Origin: Promethearchaeota archaeon
GTDB lineage: Archaea > Asgardarchaeota > Lokiarchaeia > Sigynarchaeales > SOKP01
NCBI GenBank assembly: GCA_014730295.1
Contig: WJIN01000129.1
Location: 1 to 21,938 of the forward strand
Direction of reading: 5' to 3'
Length of the DNA: 21,938 bases
In this document: positions 1-7,259 of the stretch, piece by piece
How the letters are laid out: every line of letters begins with the position of its first letter
Numbering within the stretch: position 1 is the stretch's first letter
Notes under the pieces: generated by a model
Seen by the model: only the letters and a program-made list of their open reading frames with translations
Told to the model about the DNA's origin: nothing
Database searches by the model: none
Made by a program: the position numbers and the translations under genes

Positions 1-184
1 CGATTTAAGGGAGATAGTTATCAGAGGAACGAATGGCTATACCATCATCGTCGTAGGTTCTGCAGAGAAAAATTTCATGCTCTTTACTAATTGTAAGAAA
101 GGCTATAAGCTCGGGTACTACTTCCATAAAATTCGAAAAGCATTTCGTACTATGGAACCTCTTTTGGAGAAAATCAAAGCTTGA
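1..184 (+). CDS. Roadblock/LC7-domain protein, C-terminal part (5' end outside window)
   Basis: The frame is open from base 2 to the TGA at 182-184 and encodes the last 60 residues of a protein. The segment reads REIVIRGTNGYTIIVVGSAE, then a hydrophobic strand (FMLFTN), then KLGYYFHKIRKAFRTMEPLL. This is the C-terminal half of the Roadblock/LC7 fold: a charged strand, a G-x-x-G-Y-like turn, a second strand and the final long helix that normally starts with a (N/K)-x-G motif. Known members act as dimeric platforms for small Ras-like GTPases (MglB, Ragulator, dynein light chain), and Asgard archaea carry many copies. The call is by motif recognition on a fragment, so the partner GTPase and any other domains are unknown. 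It converges on the DUF4430 gene with 31 bases between stop codons. Confidence 0.6.
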   Translation, partial: DLREIVIRGTNGYTIIVVGSAEKNFMLFTNCKKGYKLGYYFHKIRKAFRTMEPLLEKIKA

Positions 185-195
185 ATTCTGATATT

Positions 196-210
196 AAGAA
201 AGAAAAAAAA
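196..210 (-). terminator. T-tract after the DUF4430 gene
   Basis: On the minus strand, starting six bases after the TAA of the 216-1940 gene, the transcript would run into a T-rich tract (TTTTTTTTCTTTCTTA). Archaeal RNA polymerase terminates at T-runs without needing a hairpin. The tract lies in the short convergent gap with the Roadblock gene. Confidence 0.45.
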
Positions 211-215
211 TTAAT

Positions 216-1940
216 TTATTGTATTTCAAAGCGGATCTGATCGCCATCCTGAAGATAATATTTATTCGCTGCAACTGAAATATATTCTTCATTAACATAA
301 TATAGCCAATTACCTTCAATTCCATCAATCGATTCAATTAGATAACCTTGTGCTCCATAATCAGTGAATTGAACATCAGCCCATGTGTTGACAGCATCGA
401 ACGCGGATGTTTTATAATTTGTTAATCTAAAATTTTCTTGATTATATAATGTTCCATTTCCATAATCAATCGTCAGGGATATGTTCTGGACAGTCTCGCT
501 TTTCTCATTTTCTGGATGTGGTGAATATGTAAAACCGAAATAGATTAACGATGTAAAGCTAGCCAAACCTAGTATTGCAATTATGATATATTTATTGTAT
601 TCTTTTACGTTAGACTGGAATTGGGATATTACCAAGATCCCTATTATGGAAATAATGGATAATGATCCAATCAAAATATAAGGAACATATTGGTCAAGAT
701 TAAACCTACTTGGTGTAACAGATTCTGTTAATGTCCATGGGTCATAATCATCAATTGTCATTTCAAGTTTGTAATTACTACCTATACACCTTGTCCATAA
801 TAACAATCCCGTTCTTTTTTCATATATTAAGTTATTTTTTTGTCCGTCTTCATTTTCTTCAAAGATGATCTTTAAGGTGAGATCGGTCTCTTGTAGTTTA
901 ACAACTCCTGAAATAAAGCCCGTAGCTTCTTGAAGAGCTAATTTTTTAATATTTGTCAGATTTTGTATTGAAGGAACTAAAAATCCCGATTGAAAATTAT
1001 TGTAACCTAACGCAAGAGCCACGGCAACCTCTTTGTTTGAGACATTTACTTGACTAAAATTAAGAGAAAGACCGAAATCTGTCTTATTATAAATCATTAC
1101 ATTCATATACGCCATATTCGTATCCGGAAACACATCTCCCCAATCAGATGAAGGGCGATTATAATATCCCGTAAAATTTATTTCAATCAGTCCGCCTTCA
1201 TTTGTTTGGAAATATCCCTCATCAGTATAAACATACCACCATGCTGGTATATCTCCAAATTCAGACACATTATAATGATATAATTGAGTCAAATCTAAAG
1301 AAAAATTTAATAGATTAATTTCCAAGTTATAACTTCCCGAATGTGTATTTGCATAGACTAAAAGACCTGTAGATTTATCATATATGAGCTCTGATGAATC
1401 TTCAATATGGAAATAAAGGAAGTTGTAGCTTTCTTCAACAATGTAATTAAAATTATTATTTTGAGAGGATTGATTTGCCAAATCTTTTATATATGAAATA
1501 TTTTTGGGAATTACAAATCCTGGATTAAAGGGCCAATAACCCAAGATTAAATTACTTGAAGCTTCAGCATTAGAACAATTATTTCTAGTGTAGTTTAAAT
1601 TTCCTTTTGATTTGTAAATTTTAATATCCATATAAGGCATGTTTTCGTCTGGAAAATCGTCTCCCCAATCATTTTCATGTCTTTGATAAAACCCAGTAAT
1701 ATTAATCTTTATTTGACCCGACTCACTAGTTTCCCACGATTCGGATGATTGCGTATCATAATTATACCAGCTAGAAGGAGTACCAAAAGCAGACACATTA
1801 TATATAAATACATTATTCTGTTCAATTTGATCAGAATATTCGGGAATATAAGATTCAGCTTTTACTGAAACACTCGAGAGCATTAAATGAAAACATATAA
1901 ATGATAAAAAAATCCCAATTAATAGTTTTTTGCTAGTCAT
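216..1940 (-). CDS. Secreted membrane-anchored protein: two duplicated domains, two TM helices, C-terminal DUF4430
   Basis: 574 residues. Residues 1-28 form a signal peptide (Lys-rich start, hydrophobic core, cleavage near VKA-ES). Two copies of a roughly 175-residue beta-rich domain follow, at about 45-215 and 222-400; they share NVS(A/E)FG at the start, then GD-D/V-FPD-x-N-M-x-YM and a later LGY. Both are rich in N-x-S/T sequons. Transmembrane helices lie at about 418-440 and 450-472. Residues 486-574 match DUF4430: SLTIDYGNGT at its start, an SIDG-x-x-G-x-W-x-YYVN core and the final L-x-DGDQIRFEI strand. DUF4430 resembles the C-terminal domain of transcobalamin/intrinsic factor, and such proteins often sit near ECF S components; one lies 612 bases away. 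Corrinoid or other ligand capture at the cell surface is inference. The ATG has no Shine-Dalgarno; two palindromes lie just upstream. Confidence 0.75.
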   Translation of the reverse strand: MTSKKLLIGIFLSFICFHLMLSSVSVKAESYIPEYSDQIEQNNVFIYNVSAFGTPSSWYNYDTQSSESWETSESGQIKINITGFYQRHENDWGDDFPDENMPYMDIKIYKSKGNLNYTRNNCSNAEASSNLILGYWPFNPGFVIPKNISYIKDLANQSSQNNNFNYIVEESYNFLYFHIEDSSELIYDKSTGLLVYANTHSGSYNLEINLLNFSLDLTQLYHYNVSEFGDIPAWWYVYTDEGYFQTNEGGLIEINFTGYYNRPSSDWGDVFPDTNMAYMNVMIYNKTDFGLSLNFSQVNVSNKEVAVALALGYNNFQSGFLVPSIQNLTNIKKLALQEATGFISGVVKLQETDLTLKIIFEENEDGQKNNLIYEKRTGLLLWTRCIGSNYKLEMTIDDYDPWTLTESVTPSRFNLDQYVPYILIGSLSIISIIGILVISQFQSNVKEYNKYIIIAILGLASFTSLIYFGFTYSPHPENEKSETVQNISLTIDYGNGTLYNQENFRLTNYKTSAFDAVNTWADVQFTDYGAQGYLIESIDGIEGNWLYYVNEEYISVAANKYYLQDGDQIRFEIQ

Positions 1941-1949
1941 TTCTAATTA

Positions 1950-1965
1950 TAGGATAGATTTCCTA
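1950..1965. promoter_or_regulatory. Palindromic operator-like site 1 (DUF4430 leader)
   Basis: TAGGATAGATTTCCTA is an imperfect palindrome (TAGGA/TCCTA arms). It lies 10 bases upstream of the DUF4430 ATG and 24 bases, centre to centre, from site 2. It is probably within the transcribed leader. Confidence 0.5.
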
Positions 1966-1973
1966 AGTTTCAA

Positions 1974-1989
1974 TAGGATAAGTTTCCTA
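1974..1989. promoter_or_regulatory. Palindromic operator-like site 2 (at DUF4430 transcription start)
   Basis: TAGGATAAGTTTCCTA reads TAGGAAACTTATCCTA on the other strand and so matches site 3 at the ECF gene almost base for base. A minus-strand TATA-like TTTAAATT centred near 2006 would place the transcription start at about 1979, inside this site. That geometry suits a repressor. Confidence 0.55.
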
Positions 1990-2260
1990 ATTCATATTCT
2001 AATTTAAATTTAACTTTTTTAATTGAGCGCTTTAGGAGAAGAAATATTACGAAAATGAGGATAATAAATTTATAAGTTGAACAAATCTTCGAATATAAAA
2101 AAACACTCTTTTGTGCATTAAATCATACCCTTGCAAGGCTGTCCTCTTATGACTAAAATTTTTTCATAAGACTCATCCATTTGAAATTGCTAAAAATGAT
2201 TTCATATCTTTAGATAAAAACAATATTCTGGATTAATCCATTGATGAGTCCGATACAGCC
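1990..2260. other. Non-coding spacer with one 8-bp hairpin
   Basis: I see no convincing gene here. TCTTATGA at 2145-2152 pairs with TCATAAGA at 2164-2171 around an 11-base loop. No T-run follows on either strand, so it is not an obvious terminator. The stretch also carries the TATA-like element of the DUF4430 gene near 2001-2010. Confidence 0.4.
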
Positions 2261-2404
2261 TCATCCTCCCGTCTCACCGCTTCCCGGCGGATTTACTGCG
2301 ACTATTATAATTATTGAGATGACAGTCGCTAAAAAGGCCAAGCTGATGATTATGTAGAATATTGTTTTTTTATTGATTGAGTGCGTTCTTTTCGACTCTG
2401 AAAT
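2261..2404 (-). CDS. 47-residue single-pass membrane protein with apparent ATT start
   Basis: This small reading frame encodes a basic N-terminus (ESKRTHSINKK), one clear transmembrane helix (about residues 15-37, built of I, L, V, F and A), and a Pro/Gly-rich tail (NPPGSGETGG) before TGA. The helix and the GC-richer third positions in a very AT-rich spacer indicate real coding sequence. The frame has a TGA four codons upstream of the proposed start and contains no ATG or GTG, and no TTG until inside the helix. A GGTGAT Shine-Dalgarno (2415-2410) lies five bases before ATT at 2404. The positive-inside rule predicts a cytoplasmic N-terminus. Function unknown. It lies upstream of, and on the same strand as, the DUF4430 gene, but 320 bases separate them. 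Confidence 0.55.
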   Translation of the reverse strand: MSESKRTHSINKKTIFYIIISLAFLATVISIIIIVAVNPPGSGETGG

Positions 2405-2502
2405 GTAAAATCACCATAAGCGAATTGTTCTTTAGATAAACAATAGGTGCTTAAGAATCTTATATTTTTAGAAGGTAAAGAATAAGTTTAATATTGGTGA
2501 TG

Positions 2503-2512
2503 TTTTATATAT
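2503..2512 (+). promoter_or_regulatory. TATA box of the ECF S-component gene
   Basis: TTTTATATAT lies about 27 bases upstream of 2534, the predicted transcription start. That point is the centre of palindromic site 3 and is 19 bases upstream of the ATG. Confidence 0.55.
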
Positions 2513-2525
2513 ATTTAAATAAGAA

Positions 2526-2542
2526 TAGGTTAACTTATCCTA
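2526..2542. promoter_or_regulatory. Palindromic operator-like site 3 (at ECF transcription start)
   Basis: TAGGTTAACTTATCCTA shares TAGG and the 9-base CTTATCCTA block with the reverse strand of site 2, differing only by a two-to-three-base change in the middle. Its centre coincides with the predicted start site of the ECF gene. Confidence 0.55.
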
Positions 2543-2552
2543 TATCGATAAT

Positions 2553-3251
2553 ATGATTGCCCAAAATAAAGATGAAAATAATGAGAAAAAGGGATATAGC
2601 GAACTACGATCACAAATACGAACCCTAGACCATAAAAAAGATACTATAGAACTAGATTTCCAAGAACAAGAAAATCATATCCGCTCTGTGTGGTTGGAAA
2701 AAAAATCATTTCGAATCGCATTAATGAGTATGTTCACAGCACTTAGTGTAGTATTAGCCTATACTTTAGCATCAATTCCAAATATTGAACTTTTCACTCT
2801 TTCCATTTTCTTAGGTGGATTTATAATGGGAAAAAAGGAAGGGCTTTTCATAGGATTATTAAGTGCTCTCATTTTTGTATTCTTCAATCCTTGGGGAGTC
2901 TCACCTCTTCCTCTAATGGTCTATCAAATAACCCATTATGCACTTGTAGGGCTGGCGGGAGCTTTAACACACGATTTTCTGAAAAATAAATCTTATTTTA
3001 AACCAGAAAAAGATTTATATACACTCTCAATCATGAGTTTGTTAGGATTTTCCGGCGCAATTATCACAGTCTCATATGACCTGCTTACATCATTCATCGA
3101 TACACTCTATATTTATGGAACATTAGATGCTTTTCCCATCTATTTTCTAACGGGGATCGTGTTTACAACGATCCATGAAATTGGCAATACACTTGGTTTT
3201 ATATTTATCCTGCCAGGATTGATTCAGCTTGTATATAAAATACTTTACTAA
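2553..3251 (+). CDS. ECF transporter S component (substrate-binding membrane subunit)
   Basis: 232 residues. After a hydrophilic, coiled-coil-prone segment (1-50) come about six membrane helices from residue 53 on. Family features are ALMSMFTALSVVLAYTL in helix 1, IPNIELFTLSIFLGGFIMG with the Gly-rich turn KKEG, then FFNPWGVSPLPLMVYQI and ALVGLAGAL. This pattern (x-I-P-N-x-E-L, then G-x-x-x-G, then FNP-x-G) is typical of energy-coupling-factor S components that bind vitamins or corrinoids with high affinity. EcfA/EcfT are not in the window, as expected for group II systems that share one energizing module. The substrate is not readable; the neighbouring DUF4430 gene with a matching operator suggests a corrinoid. 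The N-terminal 50 residues are longer than usual. No Shine-Dalgarno; short leader. Confidence 0.75.
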   Translation: MIAQNKDENNEKKGYSELRSQIRTLDHKKDTIELDFQEQENHIRSVWLEKKSFRIALMSMFTALSVVLAYTLASIPNIELFTLSIFLGGFIMGKKEGLFIGLLSALIFVFFNPWGVSPLPLMVYQITHYALVGLAGALTHDFLKNKSYFKPEKDLYTLSIMSLLGFSGAIITVSYDLLTSFIDTLYIYGTLDAFPIYFLTGIVFTTIHEIGNTLGFIFILPGLIQLVYKILY

Positions 3252-3269
3252 CTTTTCTACACTCTATAG

Positions 3270-3283
3270 TTCTAATATTAGAA
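3270..3283. repeat. 14-bp perfect palindrome between convergent genes
   Basis: TTCTAATATTAGAA is a perfect palindrome 19 bases after the ECF stop, in the convergent gap with uL15. It could help define transcript ends, but no strong T-run follows it. Confidence 0.3.
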
Positions 3284-3364
3284 TATTAATTAGATTCCCA
3301 AAATGATCTTATTATCTTAAGCTAATGGAAGTTATTAAAAATAATATTGAAAAATAGAAATAAA

Positions 3365-3853
3365 TCATTGATGATCTTCGGGAAAGAGAAAATTTACTTG
3401 TCCACCTGCCTGTTCGATCTTCTCGATTGCTCCTTTTGAAGCGTTTTTAACTGTAATGTTCACCTTTTTATTGATCTCTCCCTTACCAAGTACCTTTTGG
3501 ATATTCATCTCATCCAAATTAATCGTATATGTATTTCCAGACTTGGTGGCTTTTTCTTGTTGGACTAATTTTTCGAGAGTTAAATCCAGATCCTTCACAT
3601 TTATCGTATTTACCTTTGACAATCGGACCATATCTTGGGGGCGCTTAAATCCGTGCTTTCCCACCTTCCAATCGGGATCAGGAAATCCAAGTTCTTTTTG
3701 TTTGAGATAATAACTTTTCTTGCTTTTTTTCCATTGGGTAGTTTTACCCCTTCCAGCACGTTGTCCAGTTTTTCGATGCTGACCAACGCGACCATATCCA
3801 AAAGTACGTTTCCCTCTTTGCTTTTTCGTCTTCTTTTTATGCTTTCTTGTCAT
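3365..3853 (-). CDS. rpl15: Ribosomal protein uL15 (L15/L27a)
   Basis: 162 residues. The basic, glycine-rich N-terminus (R-K-H-K-K-K-T-K-K-Q-R-G, then GYGRVGQHRKTGQRAGRGKT) is the tail that threads into 23S rRNA in the 50S subunit. The C-terminal domain contains HGFKRP, VNTINVKDLD and a closing KNASKGAIEKIEQAGG typical of archaeal uL15. A GGGAG Shine-Dalgarno precedes the ATG closely. It is the last gene of the cluster. In most archaea secY follows here; instead the region turns convergent with the ECF gene. Confidence 0.95.
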   Translation of the reverse strand: MTRKHKKKTKKQRGKRTFGYGRVGQHRKTGQRAGRGKTTQWKKSKKSYYLKQKELGFPDPDWKVGKHGFKRPQDMVRLSKVNTINVKDLDLTLEKLVQQEKATKSGNTYTINLDEMNIQKVLGKGEINKKVNITVKNASKGAIEKIEQAGGQVNFLFPEDHQ

Positions 3854-3866
3854 TAACTCTCCCTCT

Positions 3867-4394
3867 CTAAATCATTTTATGAATAAGTTGATTGATATAT
3901 TCTCCCACATATCCTAAGGTCCCGCCCTCATTAAAGGCTTTTTTAATTGAACCACGATGCCCTTTGATCGGTGGGTGCAACCTAAACACTGGCTTAACTT
4001 TATATAAATATTCTGAATTATACTTAATCTTGCCTTGATGTAAATCCTTTGCGAATTCCTTTATCGTTTTATAGTCCGTAAGGAATTGAATATGTTCATC
4101 GTTGAGTGGTTTGTCCCCTTCTAATCTGCCTCGCACTCGTAATAGTCGCACTAAGGTTTTTTCATCAATTTCACCAAATGCGACAAAGTCTTTAACTTTT
4201 TTCAGCATTCCTAACATACTTTTGGTGCCCCATATTAAAACGCCGTGATTCACTTTATGCAATCGAAGCATCTTCAGCGTATCTTCTGTCTTCGTGCTCA
4301 TTCCAGGGCTTCCTCTTATCCGGACTGCAAAGTATAGTTTCGGTTCAATCTCAACTTGTTTTAATTTTAATTTTTTTTTGCTCATTTTTGCCAT
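3867..4394 (-). CDS. rpl30: Ribosomal protein uL30 (L30/L7)
   Basis: 175 residues from the ATG at 4394. That start lies 8 bases after GGTGG; an ATG at 4400 and GTGs at 4406 and 4409 are alternatives. The core KLYFAVRIRGSPGMSTKTED, the LRLHKVNHGVLI block and the later LVRLLRVRGRLEGDKPL are archaeal/eukaryotic uL30. The end (HPPIKGHRGSIKKAF...GGTLGYVGEYINQLI) matches the archaeal L30 C-terminal extension, absent in bacteria, which contacts 23S rRNA. A Lys-rich N-terminus adds a few residues to the usual roughly 155. Spacing to uS5 is 19 bases. Confidence 0.93.
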   Translation of the reverse strand: MAKMSKKKLKLKQVEIEPKLYFAVRIRGSPGMSTKTEDTLKMLRLHKVNHGVLIWGTKSMLGMLKKVKDFVAFGEIDEKTLVRLLRVRGRLEGDKPLNDEHIQFLTDYKTIKEFAKDLHQGKIKYNSEYLYKVKPVFRLHPPIKGHRGSIKKAFNEGGTLGYVGEYINQLIHKMI

Positions 4395-4413
4395 AACCAT
4401 ATCCACCACTCAT

Positions 4414-5028
4414 TTAAATATTAAAGGCATATTTATGTGCGTTTTTTAAGGCATTAATCGTTGCCTTGACCAGATTCTCACTGGTTCTCGTATCTCCAAA
4501 AGTTTTACTCCAAATATCTTCGATCCCCGCTAAACGTAATACTTGTTTAACAGTATCTGCGCAAGCAAGACCTACCCCTTGGGGTGCCGGAATTAACCGT
4601 ATCTTGACAGATCCAGTTTTTCCCTCGATTCTAAATGGTATGGTGTGCGTACCTCCGCAACCACATTCTCTACTTCCACATCCTCGTAATACGGGAAAAA
4701 CATTTAGTTTCGCTTTCCCGATTGCCTTTCGGATCGCTGGTCCAACTTCTTTACTCTTTGCAGAAGCCACACCTAAAAATCCTTCGGCACCAACAATCAC
4801 GACAGCTTTAAATCGGGATTTTTGACCGCTTTGGGTCATTTGCTGAACCATCCGAATAGTGATCACGTCTTCTTGCAATTGTGGAAGTAATTCATCTATT
4901 ATTTCTTGTTCTTTAACGACGAGATTCTGTTGGAAGATCTTATCTAATGTAATTAATCCTTGTTGCACGAGTTCTCCTAATTTAGTTCTTGGAACCCATG
5001 GCTCCTCGTCATCTCTTCTTCTCGGCAC
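4414..5028 (-). CDS. rps5: Ribosomal protein uS5 (S5/S2e)
   Basis: 204 residues. The N-terminal double-stranded-RNA-binding domain contains QSGQKSRFKAVVIVGAEGFLG, followed by a conserved KEVGPAIRKAIGKAK helix and RGCGSRECGCGGTHTIPF, the archaeal/eukaryotic Cys-rich insertion. The C-terminal domain has IRLIPAPQGVGLACAD and the LRLAGIEDIWSKTFG block. It sits at the back of the 30S and affects decoding accuracy and mRNA entry. Translation starts at GTG with a textbook Shine-Dalgarno: GGTGA (5039-5035), six bases, then GTG at 5028. Eleven bases separate it from uL18. Confidence 0.95.
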   Translation of the reverse strand: MPRRRDDEEPWVPRTKLGELVQQGLITLDKIFQQNLVVKEQEIIDELLPQLQEDVITIRMVQQMTQSGQKSRFKAVVIVGAEGFLGVASAKSKEVGPAIRKAIGKAKLNVFPVLRGCGSRECGCGGTHTIPFRIEGKTGSVKIRLIPAPQGVGLACADTVKQVLRLAGIEDIWSKTFGDTRTSENLVKATINALKNAHKYAFNI

Positions 5029-5039
5029 ACTTATTCACC

Positions 5040-5630
5040 TTAAACATTGCTCTCGATTTTATTTCGAGTATTTTCTACTACTTTAGTAAATTTTTCTGGT
5101 TTTATCTTAGATTGTAAATATCCAGAAAAGACTTGTTCGTACGCTTCTGGATCTTCTTTTTTTAATAATTGAGCGTAATCTTCAATATGGGAGCCATCAA
5201 TTCGTTCCTCTAAACTCCCTGTGAAAAATTCGTCGCGATGGGGAATCTCAATCTCCGCATCAAGGATCCCCTTAAATGCGGCAAGAACTCGATTTCGATG
5301 ATAAAATAATCCTAAATCGAGAATCGCCTCTTCGATTCCTTCCTTTTTTGCTCGCAATCCAGCTAGATATCCTGTTAAATATGCTGCTGGTATGTTTCCC
5401 GTATTTGCGTCCCAATCAAAATTTTTGGGTAATTCTTTAGAATGAGCAGAGGCTAATATTTCATCTCCACCGCGTTTCGATTTTATGATCTGAACTGTGA
5501 TGTGATTTTCAGAGGCGCGAATAATCGCACGTAATTTTCGAGATTTGATTAATCTTAAGCGCCTATGATAGTTAGTTTTTCCCTCAGCTCTCCTTCTTAA
5601 TGGTCTTCGATATCGTGGTCCTTTTGCCAT
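5040..5630 (-). CDS. rpl18: Ribosomal protein uL18 (L18/L5e)
   Basis: 196 residues. The start MAKGPRYRRPLRRRAEGKTN and the YHRRLRLIKSRKLRAIIRAS segment are the 5S-rRNA-binding face; NTGNIPAAYLTGYLAG, LDLGLFYHR and FKGILDAEIEIPH are archaeal uL18 signatures. It binds 5S rRNA with uL5 in the central protuberance. Its ATG overlaps the stop codon of eL19 (TAATG), so translational coupling is likely. Confidence 0.95.
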   Translation of the reverse strand: MAKGPRYRRPLRRRAEGKTNYHRRLRLIKSRKLRAIIRASENHITVQIIKSKRGGDEILASAHSKELPKNFDWDANTGNIPAAYLTGYLAGLRAKKEGIEEAILDLGLFYHRNRVLAAFKGILDAEIEIPHRDEFFTGSLEERIDGSHIEDYAQLLKKEDPEAYEQVFSGYLQSKIKPEKFTKVVENTRNKIESNV

Positions 5631-6085
5631 TAGCGTCCTCTCCTTATTAAATCATTTTCTTTTATATATCGATTCAAATGCGCGACAGAATCAAACATCC
5701 CACCCTTCGCATTTTTATAGAGTTTGCGATATGTAGATTTTGTTATTAATTTTCGATCTCGTAATTTCTTGAGTTCCCGTCTTATAGGCCTGATTTTTTT
5801 AATCCATGCCTGTTTTTTGGGGGTACGTGCTCCTTTTTTACCTTTTCGCTTACCTAAGCCTCGAGCTCTGCCCTTCTTCTTCCTTTCTTGTCTTACTTTT
5901 TTCCGGTAATTCGAAATACCTTTTTCGTATTTCTTTTTAATTACACCCTCATTAATTAAATTACGAATATCCTCACGGGTAATCGCCATCTTAATCTCGT
6001 CAATTAAATAGGGATCAAGATAAACACGATTCTCTCCGCAGCCCAAAATTTCTGCGGCCATTCGCTTTTGAGCATCAAGATTCAT
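5630..6085 (-). CDS. rpl19e: Ribosomal protein eL19
   Basis: 151 residues, the usual archaeal length. Signatures are the opening LDAQKRMAAEILGCG, the Arg/Lys-rich middle RQERKKKGRARGLGKRKG, GARTPKKQAWIKKIRPIRREL and a C-terminal helix with TYRKLYKNAKGG. eL19 is an archaeal/eukaryotic protein near the exit-tunnel side of the large subunit, forming an intersubunit bridge. GTGA lies six bases before the ATG. It is coupled to uL18 by a one-base overlap. Confidence 0.95.
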   Translation of the reverse strand: MNLDAQKRMAAEILGCGENRVYLDPYLIDEIKMAITREDIRNLINEGVIKKKYEKGISNYRKKVRQERKKKGRARGLGKRKGKKGARTPKKQAWIKKIRPIRRELKKLRDRKLITKSTYRKLYKNAKGGMFDSVAHLNRYIKENDLIRRGR

Positions 6086-6124
6086 AGTTATTCACTTTGT
6101 TTCTATTTTAAATTTGTATTGCTA

Positions 6125-6622
6125 TTAATAATCAAAATCTTCTAATTCTTCTAATTCGTCCTCATCCAATAATTCTTCATCTGCTAATTCAGGCACGCTG
6201 GTTTCTAACATTTTCTCAAGCTCCTCTAATTCTCTCTGAGAAATACCCAGATTCAAGATCTTAAATCCTCTCTTTTGGGCATAATCAATCAAAGGAATGC
6301 GTTTCCGAGCACCTAATCTGCTGGAAATTTTTAAGGCATGTTTCTTGGGATTTAAGCCCTCTAAATCATCCTTAGTAATTACTCGAACTTCCTCATATCC
6401 AGATGGATGCAATCCACGAATTTTTTTTGGTGTTCGATAGCCAACATTCGGAGACTTTACCCCAGATTTCGTTTTCTGACGTGTTTGGGAATCAATCCCT
6501 CTCGCTTTTCTCCATGAGCCTTTCACTCGTTTATAACGCCATGATTCGACTCGTTTAAAATCAGGACGCTTTTTCTTCATCTTTTTCCGTAGTTCTATGA
6601 GACTTTCTTTTTTGCGTGTCAT
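6125..6622 (-). CDS. rpl32e: Ribosomal protein eL32 with acidic C-terminal tail
   Basis: 165 residues. The core (residues 1-130) contains FKRVESWRYKRVKGSWRKAR, RGIDSQTRQKTKSG, PNVGYRTPKKIRGLHPSGYE and SSRLGARKRIPLIDYAQKRG, all diagnostic for eL32, an archaeal/eukaryotic large-subunit protein. After it comes a roughly 35-residue tail dominated by Glu, Asp and Leu (LADEELLDEDELEELEDFDY at the end), which standard archaeal eL32 lacks. It lies between eL19 and uL6 with gaps of 39 and 34 bases. Confidence 0.93.
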   Translation of the reverse strand: MTRKKESLIELRKKMKKKRPDFKRVESWRYKRVKGSWRKARGIDSQTRQKTKSGVKSPNVGYRTPKKIRGLHPSGYEEVRVITKDDLEGLNPKKHALKISSRLGARKRIPLIDYAQKRGFKILNLGISQRELEELEKMLETSVPELADEELLDEDELEELEDFDY

Positions 6623-6656
6623 TTCTAGTCAACCTAATTAGCATACATAATATTAA

Positions 6657-7241
6657 TTATTTGATTTGCCATAAAATTTCGTCCCCGTGTAAAATCTTAT
6701 ATAAATATACCCCATCTTGAAACACACGAGGATCTTTCTTCTTTATACGACAGATTTTCTTCAGATCTGCCGCTGTTTGTCCCAATATTTCTTTATCAGG
6801 ACCAGATAAAAATACATCATCATCTTTTACATCCACACTTACTTTCGAGGGATTATATTTAATCACTCTCGGTGCGCGCTCTCCAAGAAAATTTACCACA
6901 TGCAACTCCTTCTTATTCGGTTTCGCTTCCACATTAAAGGGGAAGTGGCTGTAGCATACTTTGGACACATACGAATAATTAGTTCGCACACCTTCAATTA
7001 AATTCTTCACAATATTAATAATAGTATTTGCCAGTGCGACAGTCGAACCGCGCGGGAAATTGGCAGTAAAGACTAGTTTATTATCCTCTTTTGCCACATG
7101 TATTCCCCGAATATGTGAGAAATCTTTGGTAATCGGTCCTCCGTTTGGGCCTTTTACTCTAATATGATGATCTCCCGTTAAGTCTACCTCGACATCTTCG
7201 GGAATCTCGAGTTCTTCTCGAAAAAATGCTTGTTTTACCAT
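6657..7241 (-). CDS. rpl6: Ribosomal protein uL6 (L6/L9e)
   Basis: 194 residues from the ATG at 7241, which follows GGTGA by five bases; a GTG three codons upstream overlaps the Shine-Dalgarno and is less likely. Two tandem L6 domains can be seen: PEDVEVDLTGDHHIRVKGPN ... NIIKNLIEGVRTNYSYVSKVCYSHFPFNV, then FLGERAPRVIKYNPSKVSVD ... FLSGPDKEILGQTAADLKKI, with the closing archaeal RIKKKDPRVFQDGVYL. uL6 sits near the GTPase-associated centre and sarcin-ricin loop. Eighteen bases separate it from uS8. Confidence 0.95.
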   Translation of the reverse strand: MVKQAFFREELEIPEDVEVDLTGDHHIRVKGPNGGPITKDFSHIRGIHVAKEDNKLVFTANFPRGSTVALANTIINIVKNLIEGVRTNYSYVSKVCYSHFPFNVEAKPNKKELHVVNFLGERAPRVIKYNPSKVSVDVKDDDVFLSGPDKEILGQTAADLKKICRIKKKDPRVFQDGVYLYKILHGDEILWQIK

Positions 7242-7259
7242 TTTCTTCACCTATAGTTG

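Noticed and set aside
2145..2171. Hairpin as a terminator of the 47-residue gene
   Set aside because: The 8-bp stem is weak and no T-run follows on the minus strand.
1941..2552. Cobalamin riboswitch upstream of the DUF4430 or ECF gene
   Set aside because: No B12-box-like sequence or multi-stem structure is visible, and predicted leaders are too short. Protein-operator control is the better reading.
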